A DNA stretch of 64,000 nucleotides from Microbacterium sp. LWO13-1.2 (GTDB lineage Bacteria > Actinomycetota > Actinomycetes > Actinomycetales > Microbacteriaceae). The DNA lies in NCBI RefSeq assembly GCF_038397725.1, contig NZ_CP151634.1, positions 1,426,001-1,490,000 of the forward strand, read 5' to 3'. Under the pieces are notes generated by a model. That model worked only from the letters and a program-made list of their open reading frames with translations. It had not been told where the DNA came from and did not search any database. Both the position numbers and the translations under genes were made by a program. This document shows, in pieces, positions 1 to 8,190 of this stretch (within the stretch, counting starts at the first letter, position 1; every line of letters starts with the position of its first letter).

Positions 1-777
1 CCGTTCGCGGTGCCGACGATCTGGATGATCACGTCATCGTTCAAGCCGCTGGCAGAGATCTTCCGCTCGCCGCCCGCGCTGTTCGCGGAGAACCCGACGG
101 TCGCCGCCTATGTCGAGGCATTCACCTTCCAGCCGTTCGCGCAGCAGTACTTCAACAGCGTGTACATCGCGGTGCTCGTCACGGCGATCGTGATGGCGGT
201 GTCGAGTCTCGCCGGCTACGCCTTCGCCCGCATCCGCTTTCCCTTTGCGGATGCGCTGTTCCTCGTGGTGCTGGTCGGTCTGCTCGTGCCCGGCGAGGTG
301 ACGATCGTGCCGCTGTTCCAGATGTTCAAGCAGTGGGGGATGATCAACACCCACTGGCCGTTGATACTGGTGACGGCGCTCGCCGCCCCGTGCGTCCTCG
401 CGACGTTCATCATGCGGCAGTTCTTCCTGTCGCTGCCCGTCGAGCTGGAGGAGGCGGCGCGCATCGACGGGTTGGGCAGGCCGGCGATCTGGTGGCGGAT
501 CAGTCTTCCGCTGTCCAAGCCGGCGCTGTCGGCGGTCGCGATCCTCACCTTCCTCTCGTCGTGGAACCTCTATCTCGAACCGACGGTGTACCTCACGTCG
601 CCGGAGCTGTTCACGCTGCCGCAGGCACTGACCCGGTTCACGGATGCGTATGGCGGACAGATGTGGAACACGCAGCTCGCCGCCGCGACCATGACGGTGG
701 TGCCGATGCTGATCGTGTTCATCGTGGCCCAGCGTCAGTTCGTGGAAGGGCTCGCGCACTCCGGTCTCAAAGGCTGA
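1..777 (+). CDS. carbohydrate ABC transporter permease, MalG type (5' end outside window)
   Basis: Inner-membrane permease of a sugar ABC importer (MalG/CUT1 family, partner of a MalF-type subunit and an ATPase). The reading frame is open to the left edge, and the first visible residues already lie in the conserved segment ending in SFK that follows the first membrane helix, so the true start is upstream of the window. Several hydrophobic helices follow. The EAA signature for ATPase contact is seen as EEAARIDG near residue 155. The protein ends in the usual short tail. It stands next to L-fucose catabolic genes and may belong to an L-fucose or fucoside importer, but substrate is inference from context only. 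A hairpin terminator follows. Confidence 0.93.
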   Translation, partial: PFAVPTIWMITSSFKPLAEIFRSPPALFAENPTVAAYVEAFTFQPFAQQYFNSVYIAVLVTAIVMAVSSLAGYAFARIRFPFADALFLVVLVGLLVPGEVTIVPLFQMFKQWGMINTHWPLILVTALAAPCVLATFIMRQFFLSLPVELEEAARIDGLGRPAIWWRISLPLSKPALSAVAILTFLSSWNLYLEPTVYLTSPELFTLPQALTRFTDAYGGQMWNTQLAAATMTVVPMLIVFIVAQRQFVEGLAHSGLKG

Positions 778-831
778 GGTCTGCCAGTGGCTGGTGCTCC
801 CGTCGCCGGCTTCCGGTGTTCCGGTCGCAAG

Positions 832-866
832 AATGCCCGGTATCCGTTCGGAATACCGGGCATTTT
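832..866. terminator. bidirectional Rho-independent terminator
   Basis: A perfect 12-bp stem (832-843 paired with 853-864) with a 9-nt loop is followed by TTTT on the + strand. It lies between the stop of the permease and the stop of the convergent SDR gene, so it can serve both. Confidence 0.85.
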
Positions 867-898
867 CGCGACGGGAGCGGAAGAGACGGCGTCGAAGG

Positions 899-1651
899 CT
901 ACTCGGAGCGGAGCCGCAGCCGCGCCATGCCGCCGTCGACCTCGATGAAGGTGCCGGTCGTCGATCCGGCCGCGGGGCTGACGAGGTAGGCCACGGCTGC
1001 AGCGACCTCGCCGGCGGAGACGAGGCGGCCATGCGGCTGACGCGCCTCGAGTGCCGCACGTTCGGCGGCGGGGTCCGCAGCCGAATCGAGCAGGCGCTGC
1101 ACCCAGGGGGTGTCGGCGGTGCCCGGGTTCACGGCGTTCACGCGGATGCCCTCACGGAGGTGGTCGGCGGCCATCGCCCGCGTCAGGGCCGATACCGCGC
1201 CCTTCGACGCGCTGTAGAGCGCGCGCTGCGGGAGCCCGGTGGTGGAGGCGATGGATGCCGTGTTGCAGACTGCCGCCGCTGGAGACTTCCGCAGCCATGG
1301 CAGCGCTGCCGCGGTGACACGGGCGATTCCGGTGACGTTGATCGACAGCACTCGTGCCCACTCGTCATCGTCGTTCGCGGCGATATCGCCCTGGGCGCCG
1401 ATGCCGGCGTTGTTCACGACGATGTCGATGCGGCCGAACTTCTCAGCCACCGCGGCGACCGCAGCATCCACCGACGCGCGGTCCGAGACATCGGCCGTGA
1501 AGGCGGCGAACGCGGCATCCGCGCCGGCCGTGTCGCGATCGAGCACGGCGATCTGCGCACCGTCGGCGTGCAGTCGTTCGGCGATGGCTGCGCCGATGCC
1601 GGAGGCGCCGCCGGTGACGATCGCCACCAGTCCCTCAAGTGAGCGGGTCAT
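899..1651 (-). CDS. SDR-family oxidoreductase, probable 2-keto-3-deoxy-L-fuconate dehydrogenase
   Basis: Classical short-chain dehydrogenase of 250 aa. The nucleotide-binding motif TGGASGIG is at residues 13-20, the acidic residue after beta-2 (VLDRD) suggests NAD preference, NNAG follows, and the catalytic YxxxK is seen as YSASK. The ATG at 1651 is chosen because GGAGG lies 8 nt upstream and it overlaps the FAH-gene stop as ATGA; an in-frame start 15 nt earlier lacks such a site. In the known non-phosphorylative L-fucose pathway, an SDR oxidises 2-keto-3-deoxy-L-fuconate to the 2,4-diketo acid, which the adjacent FAH enzyme cleaves. The fold is clear; the substrate is inferred from neighbours. 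It could instead act on L-fucose itself. Confidence 0.82.
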   Translation of the reverse strand: MTRSLEGLVAIVTGGASGIGAAIAERLHADGAQIAVLDRDTAGADAAFAAFTADVSDRASVDAAVAAVAEKFGRIDIVVNNAGIGAQGDIAANDDDEWARVLSINVTGIARVTAAALPWLRKSPAAAVCNTASIASTTGLPQRALYSASKGAVSALTRAMAADHLREGIRVNAVNPGTADTPWVQRLLDSAADPAAERAALEARQPHGRLVSAGEVAAAVAYLVSPAAGSTTGTFIEVDGGMARLRLRSE

Positions 1652-2508
1652 TTCCGTGCCTCCCATGCGACGAATTCCTGGCGCTGGTGGCCCAGTCCAT
1701 CGATCTCCACCTCGACGATGTCACCGGGTGCTATGTAGGGGTACTTGCCGGAGAGGGCGACGCCTTGCGGTGTTCCGGTGAGGATCAGGTCGCCCGGCTC
1801 GAGGGTCACGTACTGCGAGAGGTGGTGCACGATGTGCTCGACCGAGAAGATCATGTCGGCGGTGTTCGAGTCCTGACGCGGCTCGCCGTTGACGAAGCTG
1901 CGCAACCCGAGCGCCTGGTGGTCGACCTCGTCGCGGGTGACCAGCCACGGGCCGGTCGGATTGAAGCCGAAGGCGATCTTGCCCTTCGACCACTGACCGC
2001 CGGAGACGGCCATCTGGAAGTCGCGCTCGGACACGTCGTTCGCGACGACGAATCCGGCGACATGGTCGAGCGACTCCTCGGGGGAGTCGAGGTAGGCCGC
2101 TCGGCGTCCGATGACGATGCCGAGCTCGACCTCCCAGTCGGTCTTCTCGCTGCCACGGGGGATCATCACGGTGTCGTTCGGGCCGACCACGGTGTTCGGC
2201 GTCTTCAGGAACACGATCGGGATGGTCGGGGGCTCTGAGCCTGACTCTGCGGCGTGCGCCGCGTAGTTCATGCCGATGCAGATGACCGCGCTCGGGCGGG
2301 CGATCGGCGCGCCGATACGCATCGCCGCCGCATCCTCGAGCACGGGGAGCTGGTCCGCCTCCCGGGCCGCCGCGATGCGCGCACGGAAGTCACCGGCGAG
2401 AAAATCACCGTTCACATCGGATGTCACGGCCCGAAGGTCGAGGTAGTGGTCGCCCTCTACGAGAACGGGGATCTCGGTCCCCGGGTCGCCAAGCCGTGCG
2501 AACTTCAT
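1648..2508 (-). CDS. fumarylacetoacetate hydrolase family protein, probable 2,4-diketo-3-deoxy-L-fuconate hydrolase
   Basis: FAH-fold protein of 286 aa, the usual length for the bacterial short FAH family. It shows GMNYAAHAAESG and, further on, the metal-binding E.E pair (WEVELGIVIG), the KGKIAFGFNPTGPWLV stretch and the C-terminal LILTGTPQGV loop. In the L-fucose pathway this family hydrolyses 2,4-diketo-3-deoxy-L-fuconate to pyruvate and L-lactate. It is the first gene of a two-gene minus-strand operon, translationally coupled to the SDR, and faces the L-fuconate dehydratase operon across a shared promoter region. Family assignment is firm; the substrate follows from the gene set. Confidence 0.88.
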   Translation of the reverse strand: MKFARLGDPGTEIPVLVEGDHYLDLRAVTSDVNGDFLAGDFRARIAAAREADQLPVLEDAAAMRIGAPIARPSAVICIGMNYAAHAAESGSEPPTIPIVFLKTPNTVVGPNDTVMIPRGSEKTDWEVELGIVIGRRAAYLDSPEESLDHVAGFVVANDVSERDFQMAVSGGQWSKGKIAFGFNPTGPWLVTRDEVDHQALGLRSFVNGEPRQDSNTADMIFSVEHIVHHLSQYVTLEPGDLILTGTPQGVALSGKYPYIAPGDIVEVEIDGLGHQRQEFVAWEARK

Positions 2509-2566
2509 GGTTCTCCTGCTTCGTCTGGATGATTCGATCGGTGGGTCGCTTTCTCAGCCGCCCTCG

Positions 2567-2596
2567 TTGACAGTATAGACATCCGATGTTTACACT
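2567..2596 (+). promoter_or_regulatory. promoter of the L-fuconate dehydratase operon
   Basis: TTGACA at 2567-2572 and TACACT at 2591-2596 are separated by 18 bp and precede the GTG at 2644 by 47 bp. The -35 box is a perfect consensus match. Confidence 0.6.
2572..2596. promoter_or_regulatory. 25-bp palindromic operator in the L-fucose divergon
   Basis: The left half AGTATAGACATC (2572-2583) and right half GATGTTTACACT (2585-2596) are inverted repeats matching at 10 of 12 positions around a single centre base (2584). It fills the spacer and covers the -10 box of the promoter, the position expected for repression. GntR/FCD-type regulators often bind sites of this shape, but no fucose regulator gene is visible in the window. 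Confidence 0.6.
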
Positions 2597-2643
2597 CCAA
2601 GAGATCCGCATGAGTCATTCGCTCATGCCAGGGAGAGGAACCC

Positions 2644-3942
2644 GTGAGCCGTATCGTCGCACTCGACACCACCGACATCCGTTTTCCGACGTCGCTCAGT
2701 CTCGACGGCTCGGACGCGATGAACCCCGACCCCGACTACTCGGCTGCCTACGTGATCGTGCGCACCGACGCCGGGGACGATATCGAGGGTCATGCCTTCG
2801 TGTTCACGATCGGCCGCGGCAACGACGTGCAGGTCGCCGCGATCGACGCGCTCGCCGGTCACCTCGTCGGGCGCGAGCTCGAGCCGCTCATCGATGACAT
2901 GGGCGGCACGTTCCGCGAGATCATCGGCGACTCGCAGCTGCGCTGGCTCGGCCCGGAGAAGGGCGTCATGCACATGGCGATCGGTGCGGTGATCAACGCG
3001 CTGTGGGACATCAAGGCGAAGCGCGCCGGGCTCCCGCTCTGGCAGCTCCTGGCGAGGATGACGCCGGAAGAGCTCGTCGATCTCGTGGACTTCCGATACC
3101 TCACCAACGCGCTCACTCGCGAGGACGCCCTGAAGATCCTGCGGGACGCGGAACCCGGGCGGGCCGCTCGCGAGCAGGAGCTGCTGGCCACCGGGTACCC
3201 CGGATATACGACCAGCCCCGGCTGGCTCGGCTACTCCGACGAGAAGCTGGAGCGCCTCGCCCGAGAGGCGATGGCCGACGGCTTCACTCAGATCAAGCTC
3301 AAGGTCGGCGCCGATCTGGATGACGACATCCGTCGCTTCCGCAAGGCACGCGAGGTGTGCGGCCCCGACTTCCCGATCGCGATCGACGCCAACCAGCGCT
3401 GGGAGGTCTCCGAGGCGATCGAGTGGGTGAACGCGCTCGCCGAGTTCCACCCCGCGTGGATCGAGGAGCCCACCAGCCCCGACGATATCCTCGGGCACGC
3501 CGAGATCGCCCGCGGCGTGGCGCCCATCCGCGTGGCCACCGGTGAGCACGCGCAGAACCGGATGATCTTCAAACAGCTGCTGCAGGCGGATGCCATCGCG
3601 GTGATGCAGATCGACGCCGTCCGCGTCGGCGGCGTCAACGAGAACATCGCCAACCTGCTTCTCGCCGCGAAGTTCGGAGTTCCGGTCTGTCCGCACGCCG
3701 GCGGCGTCGGCCTCTGCGAGGCCGTGCAGCACCTGTCGATGTTCGACTTCGTGGCGGTGAGCGGCAGCCGTGACGGCCGCATGATCGAATACGTGGACCA
3801 CCTGCACGAGCACTTCGTCGTGCCGACGAACATCCAGGGCGGTTCCTACATGGTGCCGACGGCGCCAGGAACGAGCATGGAGATGAAAGCGTCCAGCATC
3901 GCGGCCTACACCTGGAAGGGCGAGCATGTCGTCGTCGCCTGA
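2644..3942 (+). CDS. L-fuconate dehydratase (enolase superfamily)
   Basis: Enolase-superfamily dehydratase of 432 aa, matching the length of bacterial L-fuconate dehydratase and its ENOSF1 relatives. The catalytic lysine motif is QIKLKVG, the first metal ligand is in AIDANQRW, the second in [10 protein letters not shown], and the third region is [10 protein letters not shown]. The catalytic-histidine region reads [12 protein letters not shown]. It removes water from L-fuconate to give 2-keto-3-deoxy-L-fuconate. The GTG start is supported by GGGAGAGG just upstream. It heads an operon with the aldo/keto reductase and FucU-type mutarotase. Specificity within the mandelate-racemase/fuconate subgroup is inferred from context and the long N-terminal segment. 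Confidence 0.88.
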   Translation: MSRIVALDTTDIRFPTSLSLDGSDAMNPDPDYSAAYVIVRTDAGDDIEGHAFVFTIGRGNDVQVAAIDALAGHLVGRELEPLIDDMGGTFREIIGDSQLRWLGPEKGVMHMAIGAVINALWDIKAKRAGLPLWQLLARMTPEELVDLVDFRYLTNALTREDALKILRDAEPGRAAREQELLATGYPGYTTSPGWLGYSDEKLERLAREAMADGFTQIKLKVGADLDDDIRRFRKAREVCGPDFPIAIDANQRWEVSEAIEWVNALAEFHPAWIEEPTSPDDILGHAEIARGVAPIRVATGEHAQNRMIFKQLLQADAIAVMQIDAVRVGGVNENIANLLLAAKFGVPVCPHAGGVGLCEAVQHLSMFDFVAVSGSRDGRMIEYVDHLHEHFVVPTNIQGGSYMVPTAPGTSMEMKASSIAAYTWKGEHVVVA

Positions 3943-4912
3943 TCTCCGCACGGGCTTCCCCCGCCTCGGCTACGGTGCCGCCAACGTCGGCAACCTCTTC
4001 CGCGAACTCACCGACGATGAATCCTGGGCGGTGCTGGATGCCGCGTGGGAGAGCGGCATCCGCTACTTCGACACCGCGCCGCACTACGGCCTCGGGCTCT
4101 CCGAACGGCGCCTCGGTGCGTTCCTGCAGACGAAGCCGCGCGACGAGTACGTGCTCTCGACCAAGGTCGGCCGCCTCCTGCGGCCGAACCCCGACCACGA
4201 CGGCGGGCTCGACACGGCCAATGATTTCCACGTGCCTGCCGATCTCCGGCGCGTCTGGGACTTCTCGGAGGCGGGCGTTCGCACCAGCCTCGAGGAATCG
4301 CGCGAGCGGCTCGGCATCGAGCGCATCGACCTCGTCTACCTGCACGACCCGGAACGGCACGATCTCGAACTTGCACTTGCCGAGGCGCTGCCCGCGCTCG
4401 AGCAGCTCCGCGAGGAGGGGGAGGCCCCCATGATCGGCATCGGCTCGATGGTGTCGGATGCTCTCGCTGCCGCCGTGCGCGGGGCCGACCTCGACCTCAT
4501 CATGGTCGCCGGGAGGTACACGTTGCTCGAGCAGCCCGCGGCGGCCGACGTGCTGCCGGCGTGCCGGGAGACCGGAACCGGCATCGTCGCGGCATCCGTC
4601 TTCAACTCGGGCCTGCTGGCATCCAGCGCGCCGCGGCGCGACGGGCGTTACGAATACGGGCAGTTGCCGGATGCGCTGTGGGAACGGCTCGTCCGGATCG
4701 CCGCCGTCTGCGACGACCACGACGTGCCGCTTCCGGCGGCCGCCATCCAGTTCCCGCTCCAGGCTCCCGAGGTGCGCTCCGTGGTCGTGGGCGGCAGCCG
4801 CCCGGCGCAGCTGCAGCAGAACGCCGACTACGCTGCCCTGGAGATTCCCGAAGCACTCTGGCAGAACCTCGCCGCCGAAGGCCTCATCCAGGCTTCCGTC
4901 GCAACGATCTGA
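3926..4912 (+). CDS. aldo/keto reductase, probable L-fucose (D-threo-aldose) 1-dehydrogenase
   Basis: AKR (beta/alpha)8 oxidoreductase of 328 aa. The catalytic tetrad can be read: Asp and Tyr in FDTAPHYG, Lys in LSTKVGR and His in VYLHDPE. Proteins of this subgroup oxidise L-fucose and related D-threo aldoses to lactones with NAD(P). The start overlaps the dehydratase stop by 17 bp, so the two are probably co-translated. In the pathway this would make L-fucono-lactone. No lactonase gene is visible in the window, so that step is either spontaneous or encoded to the left of the window. Confidence 0.85.
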   Translation: MSSSPDLRTGFPRLGYGAANVGNLFRELTDDESWAVLDAAWESGIRYFDTAPHYGLGLSERRLGAFLQTKPRDEYVLSTKVGRLLRPNPDHDGGLDTANDFHVPADLRRVWDFSEAGVRTSLEESRERLGIERIDLVYLHDPERHDLELALAEALPALEQLREEGEAPMIGIGSMVSDALAAAVRGADLDLIMVAGRYTLLEQPAAADVLPACRETGTGIVAASVFNSGLLASSAPRRDGRYEYGQLPDALWERLVRIAAVCDDHDVPLPAAAIQFPLQAPEVRSVVVGGSRPAQLQQNADYAALEIPEALWQNLAAEGLIQASVATI

Positions 4913-4923
4913 AGGAGAAACAC

Positions 4924-5343
4924 GTGCTGGAAGGCATCCACCCGCTGCTCACCGGAGAGCTGCTGCTGCACCTCGATCGGATGGGTCACTCCGACTCGGT
5001 CGTCATCGCCGACGCGCACTTCCCGGCGTGGGCGCTGGGGCGCCACGTGATCGACCTGCCCGGCACGACCACCCCCGAGGTACTCGCCGCGATCCGCACC
5101 GTGATTCCGCTGGATGACGCGCCCGGCATCGACCTGATGACATCGGCCGACGGCGAGGTGCTCGACGTGCAGAGCGAGCTGATGGATGCCGCCGGCACGA
5201 CGCTGGACACCACCCGCTTCGTCGAGCGTTTCGCGTACTACGAGGTGGCCCGCGAGGCGTATCTGATGGTGCGCACCGGCGAGACCCGCAAGTACGGCAA
5301 CGCCCTGCTGCGCAAGGGTGTGGTCGGGCACGTCTCCGCCTGA
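4924..5343 (+). CDS. fucU: RbsD/FucU family mutarotase
   Basis: Small protein of 139 aa with the RbsD/FucU signature: HPLLTGELLLHLDRMGH near the N-terminus with the catalytic His, and IADAHFPAWALG. It also shows the C-terminal motif TGETRKYGNALLRKGV. FucU interconverts alpha and beta anomers of L-fucose and thereby feeds the dehydrogenase. The GTG at 4924 is preferred because AAGGAG lies 7 nt upstream and it begins 11 nt after the upstream stop. The reading frame stays open much further left, but that part runs inside the aldo/keto reductase gene. It is the last gene of the fucose operon. Confidence 0.86.
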   Translation: MLEGIHPLLTGELLLHLDRMGHSDSVVIADAHFPAWALGRHVIDLPGTTTPEVLAAIRTVIPLDDAPGIDLMTSADGEVLDVQSELMDAAGTTLDTTRFVERFAYYEVAREAYLMVRTGETRKYGNALLRKGVVGHVSA

Positions 5344-5405
5344 GATCCGCGTTTCCGTGAAGCCGAGCGGAGGCTCTTGTCGGGCCCTGTCGAGGGGACG
5401 AGACT

Positions 5406-5439
5406 GTTCTCGTCGGTTCGACGGGGACTCGACGAGAAC
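5406..5439. repeat. perfect 10-bp inverted repeat downstream of the fucose operon
   Basis: GTTCTCGTCG (5406-5415) and its complement (5430-5439) enclose a 14-nt loop. It lies between fucU and the VOC gene and has no T tract, so it could be a weak terminator or an RNA hairpin just upstream of the VOC ribosome-binding site. Confidence 0.4.
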
Positions 5440-5457
5440 TCGGTGGAAGGGAGCATC

Positions 5458-5823
5458 ATGGCGCACGGCGACATCACGCACATCGACATCCCGGTGGGCG
5501 ACATGGAGAGGGCGAAGTCGTTCTATTCGGGCCTGTTCGGCTGGGATATCGCGGAGATGCCCGGGTTCGAGGGCTATCCGATGTGGCGAGCCCCGAACGG
5601 CATCTCCGGCGGCGGGCTCGCGCCGCGCAGCGACGACTTCACGCATCCGCGCTCATACGTCGAGGTCGACTCCATCGACGACACAGTCGCGGCGGCGCTC
5701 GCCGCGGGAGGCTCTGTCGCGATGGAGAAGCAGCCGATCGACGAGAACAGCTCCTGGGCGGTGATCGTCGACCCCGACGGCAACCACGTCGGACTGTTCG
5801 AGGGGGTCGTGGGGGAGGGGTGA
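5458..5823 (+). CDS. VOC family (glyoxalase/bleomycin-resistance fold) protein
   Basis: Protein of 121 aa with one vicinal-oxygen-chelate module pair. HIDIPVGDMERAKSFYSGLFGW at the start is the typical beta-alpha-beta of the family, and the C-terminal strand ends in VIVDPDGNHVGLFE, carrying a candidate metal-ligand Glu. The ATG at 5458 has GGAAGGGAG upstream; the frame is open earlier but overlaps the hairpin. The role is unknown: family members are glyoxalases, dioxygenases or antibiotic-binding proteins. It stands alone between the fucose operon and the SGNH hydrolase. Confidence 0.82.
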   Translation: MAHGDITHIDIPVGDMERAKSFYSGLFGWDIAEMPGFEGYPMWRAPNGISGGGLAPRSDDFTHPRSYVEVDSIDDTVAAALAAGGSVAMEKQPIDENSSWAVIVDPDGNHVGLFEGVVGEG

Positions 5824-5864
5824 GTCTTCCGATAGGGTGATCGGAGTTCGACGAAGGAGCACTC

Positions 5865-6482
5865 ATGGATCACCTCGACCGCATCGTCTTCATCGGGGAC
5901 TCGATCACGGATGCCGGACGCGATCGCGCGGACCCGGCCTCGCTGGGCGACGGCTACGTCTCGTTGCTCGCTGACGGGTTCGCCGCCCAGGGCGCGACCG
6001 TGCGAAACCTCGGGATCAGCGGCAATCGGGCGAAGGATCTCGCCGCACGGTGGGACGCCGAGCTGATGCCGACAGGGCCCGACCTGCTGACCGTGTACGT
6101 GGGTGTGAACGACATGTGGCGGCGCTTCGACAGTGGCGACCCGACGTCCGCAGCCGATTTCGAGTCGACGTTGCGTGCGCTGCTCACTCAAGTGGTCGAG
6201 GCGCACCGACCGCGGCTCATCCTCATGGAGCCGTTCTTCCTGCCGGTTCTCGCCGAGCAGCAGGAATGGCTGCCCGATCTCGATGAGAAGCGCGCCGTGG
6301 TCCGCTCGCTCGCGGCAGAGTTCGGCGCGGAGCTGGTGCCGCTGCACGACATCTTCACGGCGGCGGCATCCGAGCATCCGATCGCCGACCTCGCGCCCGA
6401 CGGCGTGCACCCGACCAGGCTCGGGTCCGAGATCATCGCCGACGCCTGGCGGGAGGCCGCGCTCGCCCGCGACGCCCGCTGA
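5865..6482 (+). CDS. SGNH/GDSL-type esterase
   Basis: SGNH hydrolase of 205 aa without signal peptide. Block I is FIGDSITDAG (Ser nucleophile), block II contains LGISGN, block III is GVNDMW, and block V is DGVHPT with the catalytic Asp and His. Such cytoplasmic SGNH enzymes deacetylate oligosaccharides or hydrolyse small esters. Given the xyloglucan and arabinan loci nearby it may remove acetyl groups from imported sugars, but this is inference. GAAGGAG lies 7 nt before the ATG, and a TAGGGT box at about 5833 could be a -10 element for its own promoter. Confidence 0.87.
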   Translation: MDHLDRIVFIGDSITDAGRDRADPASLGDGYVSLLADGFAAQGATVRNLGISGNRAKDLAARWDAELMPTGPDLLTVYVGVNDMWRRFDSGDPTSAADFESTLRALLTQVVEAHRPRLILMEPFFLPVLAEQQEWLPDLDEKRAVVRSLAAEFGAELVPLHDIFTAAASEHPIADLAPDGVHPTRLGSEIIADAWREAALARDAR

Positions 6483-6500
6483 CGCGCGGCGGGCAGGACC

Positions 6501-7040
6501 TCAGTCGTCGCCAGCGCGCCGCGCACGGTACGCCGCGACGGCGTTTCGATTCGCGCAGGTGGCCGAGCAGTAGCGTTTCGAGCGGTTGCGGGAGAGGTCG
6601 AGGGCGAGGGCATTGCACGTGTCGTCGTCGCAGACGGAGATGCGCGACCCCTCATCGGCGCGGATGACGTCGATCAGCGCCATGGTGGTCTCGATGAGCA
6701 CGCGCTCGGCGAGCGGCTGCTCGTCGGCGACCGCGTGCAGGTGCCAGTCGGCGTTGACATGCCTGACGAGCTGGGGGGCGAGATTCGACTCCCCGAGCGC
6801 GGCGTTGACGTGCGCCGCCATCTCGTCGCGCGGGGCGAGCAGCATGGCGCGCAGGCGGGGGCGGAGCGCGCGCAATGAGGCGAGCTCTTCCGCATCGCGG
6901 TCCAGTCGGCCGTTGTACGGGAACATCGAGAGGAAGGCGCCCTCGTCGTCGAGGCTGTCGAGCGTGTCCGGATCCTCTGCGGAGTTCACCAGCCAGACGG
7001 CCGCGCGCAGGCCTTCCGCGGTGTCATCGGTGAAGAGCAT
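6501..7040 (-). CDS. ABATE/CGNR zinc-finger transcriptional regulator
   Basis: Protein of 179 aa. The N-terminal part is the stress-linked ABATE domain, and the C-terminal part is a CGNR zinc finger with cysteines in CDDDTCNALALD and YCSATCANRNAVAAYR. It is probably a DNA-binding regulator. It diverges from the EamA exporter gene with only 39 bp between start codons, the usual arrangement for a local repressor of an exporter. No Shine-Dalgarno is visible; a TAACAT box lies 5 nt before the ATG, suggesting a leaderless mRNA. Confidence 0.85.
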   Translation of the reverse strand: MLFTDDTAEGLRAAVWLVNSAEDPDTLDSLDDEGAFLSMFPYNGRLDRDAEELASLRALRPRLRAMLLAPRDEMAAHVNAALGESNLAPQLVRHVNADWHLHAVADEQPLAERVLIETTMALIDVIRADEGSRISVCDDDTCNALALDLSRNRSKRYCSATCANRNAVAAYRARRAGDD

Positions 7041-7041
7041 A

Positions 7042-7080
7042 TTGACATGTTACATCGGCGGAGCGTAACGTCACATGTCA
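7042..7080. promoter_or_regulatory. overlapping divergent leaderless promoters with an inverted-repeat operator
   Basis: On the + strand TTGACA (7042-7047), an 18-bp spacer and TAACGT (7066-7071) place the transcription start on or next to the EamA ATG at 7080. On the - strand TAACAT (7051-7046) lies 5 nt before the CGNR ATG, with GTGACG as a weak -35. Inverted copies TGACATGT (7043-7050) and ACATGTCA (7073-7080) flank the region, one over the + strand -35 and the other over the EamA start. Confidence 0.55.
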
Positions 7081-8063
7081 TGGACGCAATGGCAAATGAC
7101 AAGGCGCGAGGGGTGCGTCTCGGCCTGCCGTTGGCGATCGGCGCCGCGTTCGCCTTCGGAATGTCGGGAGGGTGGGCGCGTGGTCTGATCGACGCGGGAT
7201 GGACACCAGGGGCCGCGGTCACTGCGCGGGTCTGGGTGGCCGCCCTTGTTCTCCTCGTGCCGACACTCATCGCCATGCGCGGCCGATGGGGCGTCCTTCG
7301 GCGCAATGCCGGAATGATCGCCGCCTACGGATTGCTCGCGGTCGCCGCGACTCAGGTCTGCTACTTCCAGGCCGTGGCCGTGATGGACGTCGGGCTGGCG
7401 CTCCTCATCGAGTACACGGCACCCGTCGCCGTGGTCCTCTGGCTCTGGCTGCGCCGCGGTGAGCGCCCCAGTCGTCGCAGCGTCTTCGGCGCCGCCATCG
7501 CTTTCGTCGGTCTCGTGCTCATGCTCGACATCCTCACCGGTGCACAGGTCAACGGCGGCGGCATCCTCTGGGCGCTGGGCGCCATGGTCGGCGCTGCGAT
7601 GTACTTCGTGCTCTCCGGGCGGGCCGACACCGGCGTGCCCCCTGTCGCGATGGCGGGTCTCGGTCTGTTGCTGGGAGCCATCGGGCTCACCATTGCGGGA
7701 GCCATCGGCGTACTGCCGCTCGCGTGGACCACGCAGGACATCGCGTACCGCTTCGGCACGGTGCCGTGGTTCGTTCCCGTGCTCGCGATCGGCATTCTGG
7801 CGACGGCGGTCGCGTATCTGCTCGGCATCGCCTCGACGCGGATGCTCGGGTCTCGCCTCGCCTCGTTCGTCGCGCTCGCCGAGGTGGTCGCCGCGCTGTT
7901 GTTCGGCTGGCTGCTGCTCGGTCAGCTGCCCAACCTGCTGCAGGCGTTCGGCGGGGCTCTGGTGCTCGTCGGGGTCGTGGTGGTGAAGCTGGGGGAGCCG
8001 GTGGCCCCCGAGTTCGTCGAGCCGATTCCCGAAGTTGTGGCGGAGAGCATCGCTGAGCGCTGA
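7080..8063 (+). CDS. EamA/DMT family transporter
   Basis: Integral membrane protein of about 327 aa with ten predicted helices in two homologous halves, the EamA (drug/metabolite transporter) layout. The second repeat ends in the typical FVALAEVVAALLFGWLLLGQ followed by a last helix. Members export amino acids, purines or other small metabolites; the substrate here is unknown. Two in-frame ATGs, at 7080 and 7089, are possible. Neither has a ribosome-binding site, and the promoter position favours a leaderless start at 7080. The divergent CGNR regulator probably controls it. Confidence 0.87.
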   Translation: MDAMANDKARGVRLGLPLAIGAAFAFGMSGGWARGLIDAGWTPGAAVTARVWVAALVLLVPTLIAMRGRWGVLRRNAGMIAAYGLLAVAATQVCYFQAVAVMDVGLALLIEYTAPVAVVLWLWLRRGERPSRRSVFGAAIAFVGLVLMLDILTGAQVNGGGILWALGAMVGAAMYFVLSGRADTGVPPVAMAGLGLLLGAIGLTIAGAIGVLPLAWTTQDIAYRFGTVPWFVPVLAIGILATAVAYLLGIASTRMLGSRLASFVALAEVVAALLFGWLLLGQLPNLLQAFGGALVLVGVVVVKLGEPVAPEFVEPIPEVVAESIAER

Positions 8064-8122
8064 GCGCTGGTGCAGGCGCGGGGATCGCCCCTGCTGCCGT
8101 GACGGCCTGACAGATCGACGAA

Positions 8123-8184
8123 TGTATACCAGGGGTCCAGCATTGGATGCGCGGATGCCGTAGCGAGCTGTTTATGTATACACT
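8123..8184 (+). promoter_or_regulatory. GntR operators and leaderless promoter of the prp operon
   Basis: TGTATACC (8123-8130) and TGTATACA (8175-8182) are two copies of a GTATAC-centred palindrome 52 bp apart. The second overlaps a -10 box TACACT (8179-8184) that ends 6 nt before the GntR ATG at 8191, with no Shine-Dalgarno between. This fits autorepression by the FCD-type regulator encoded next. No convincing -35 box is seen. Confidence 0.6.
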
Positions 8185-8190
8185 AATCTC

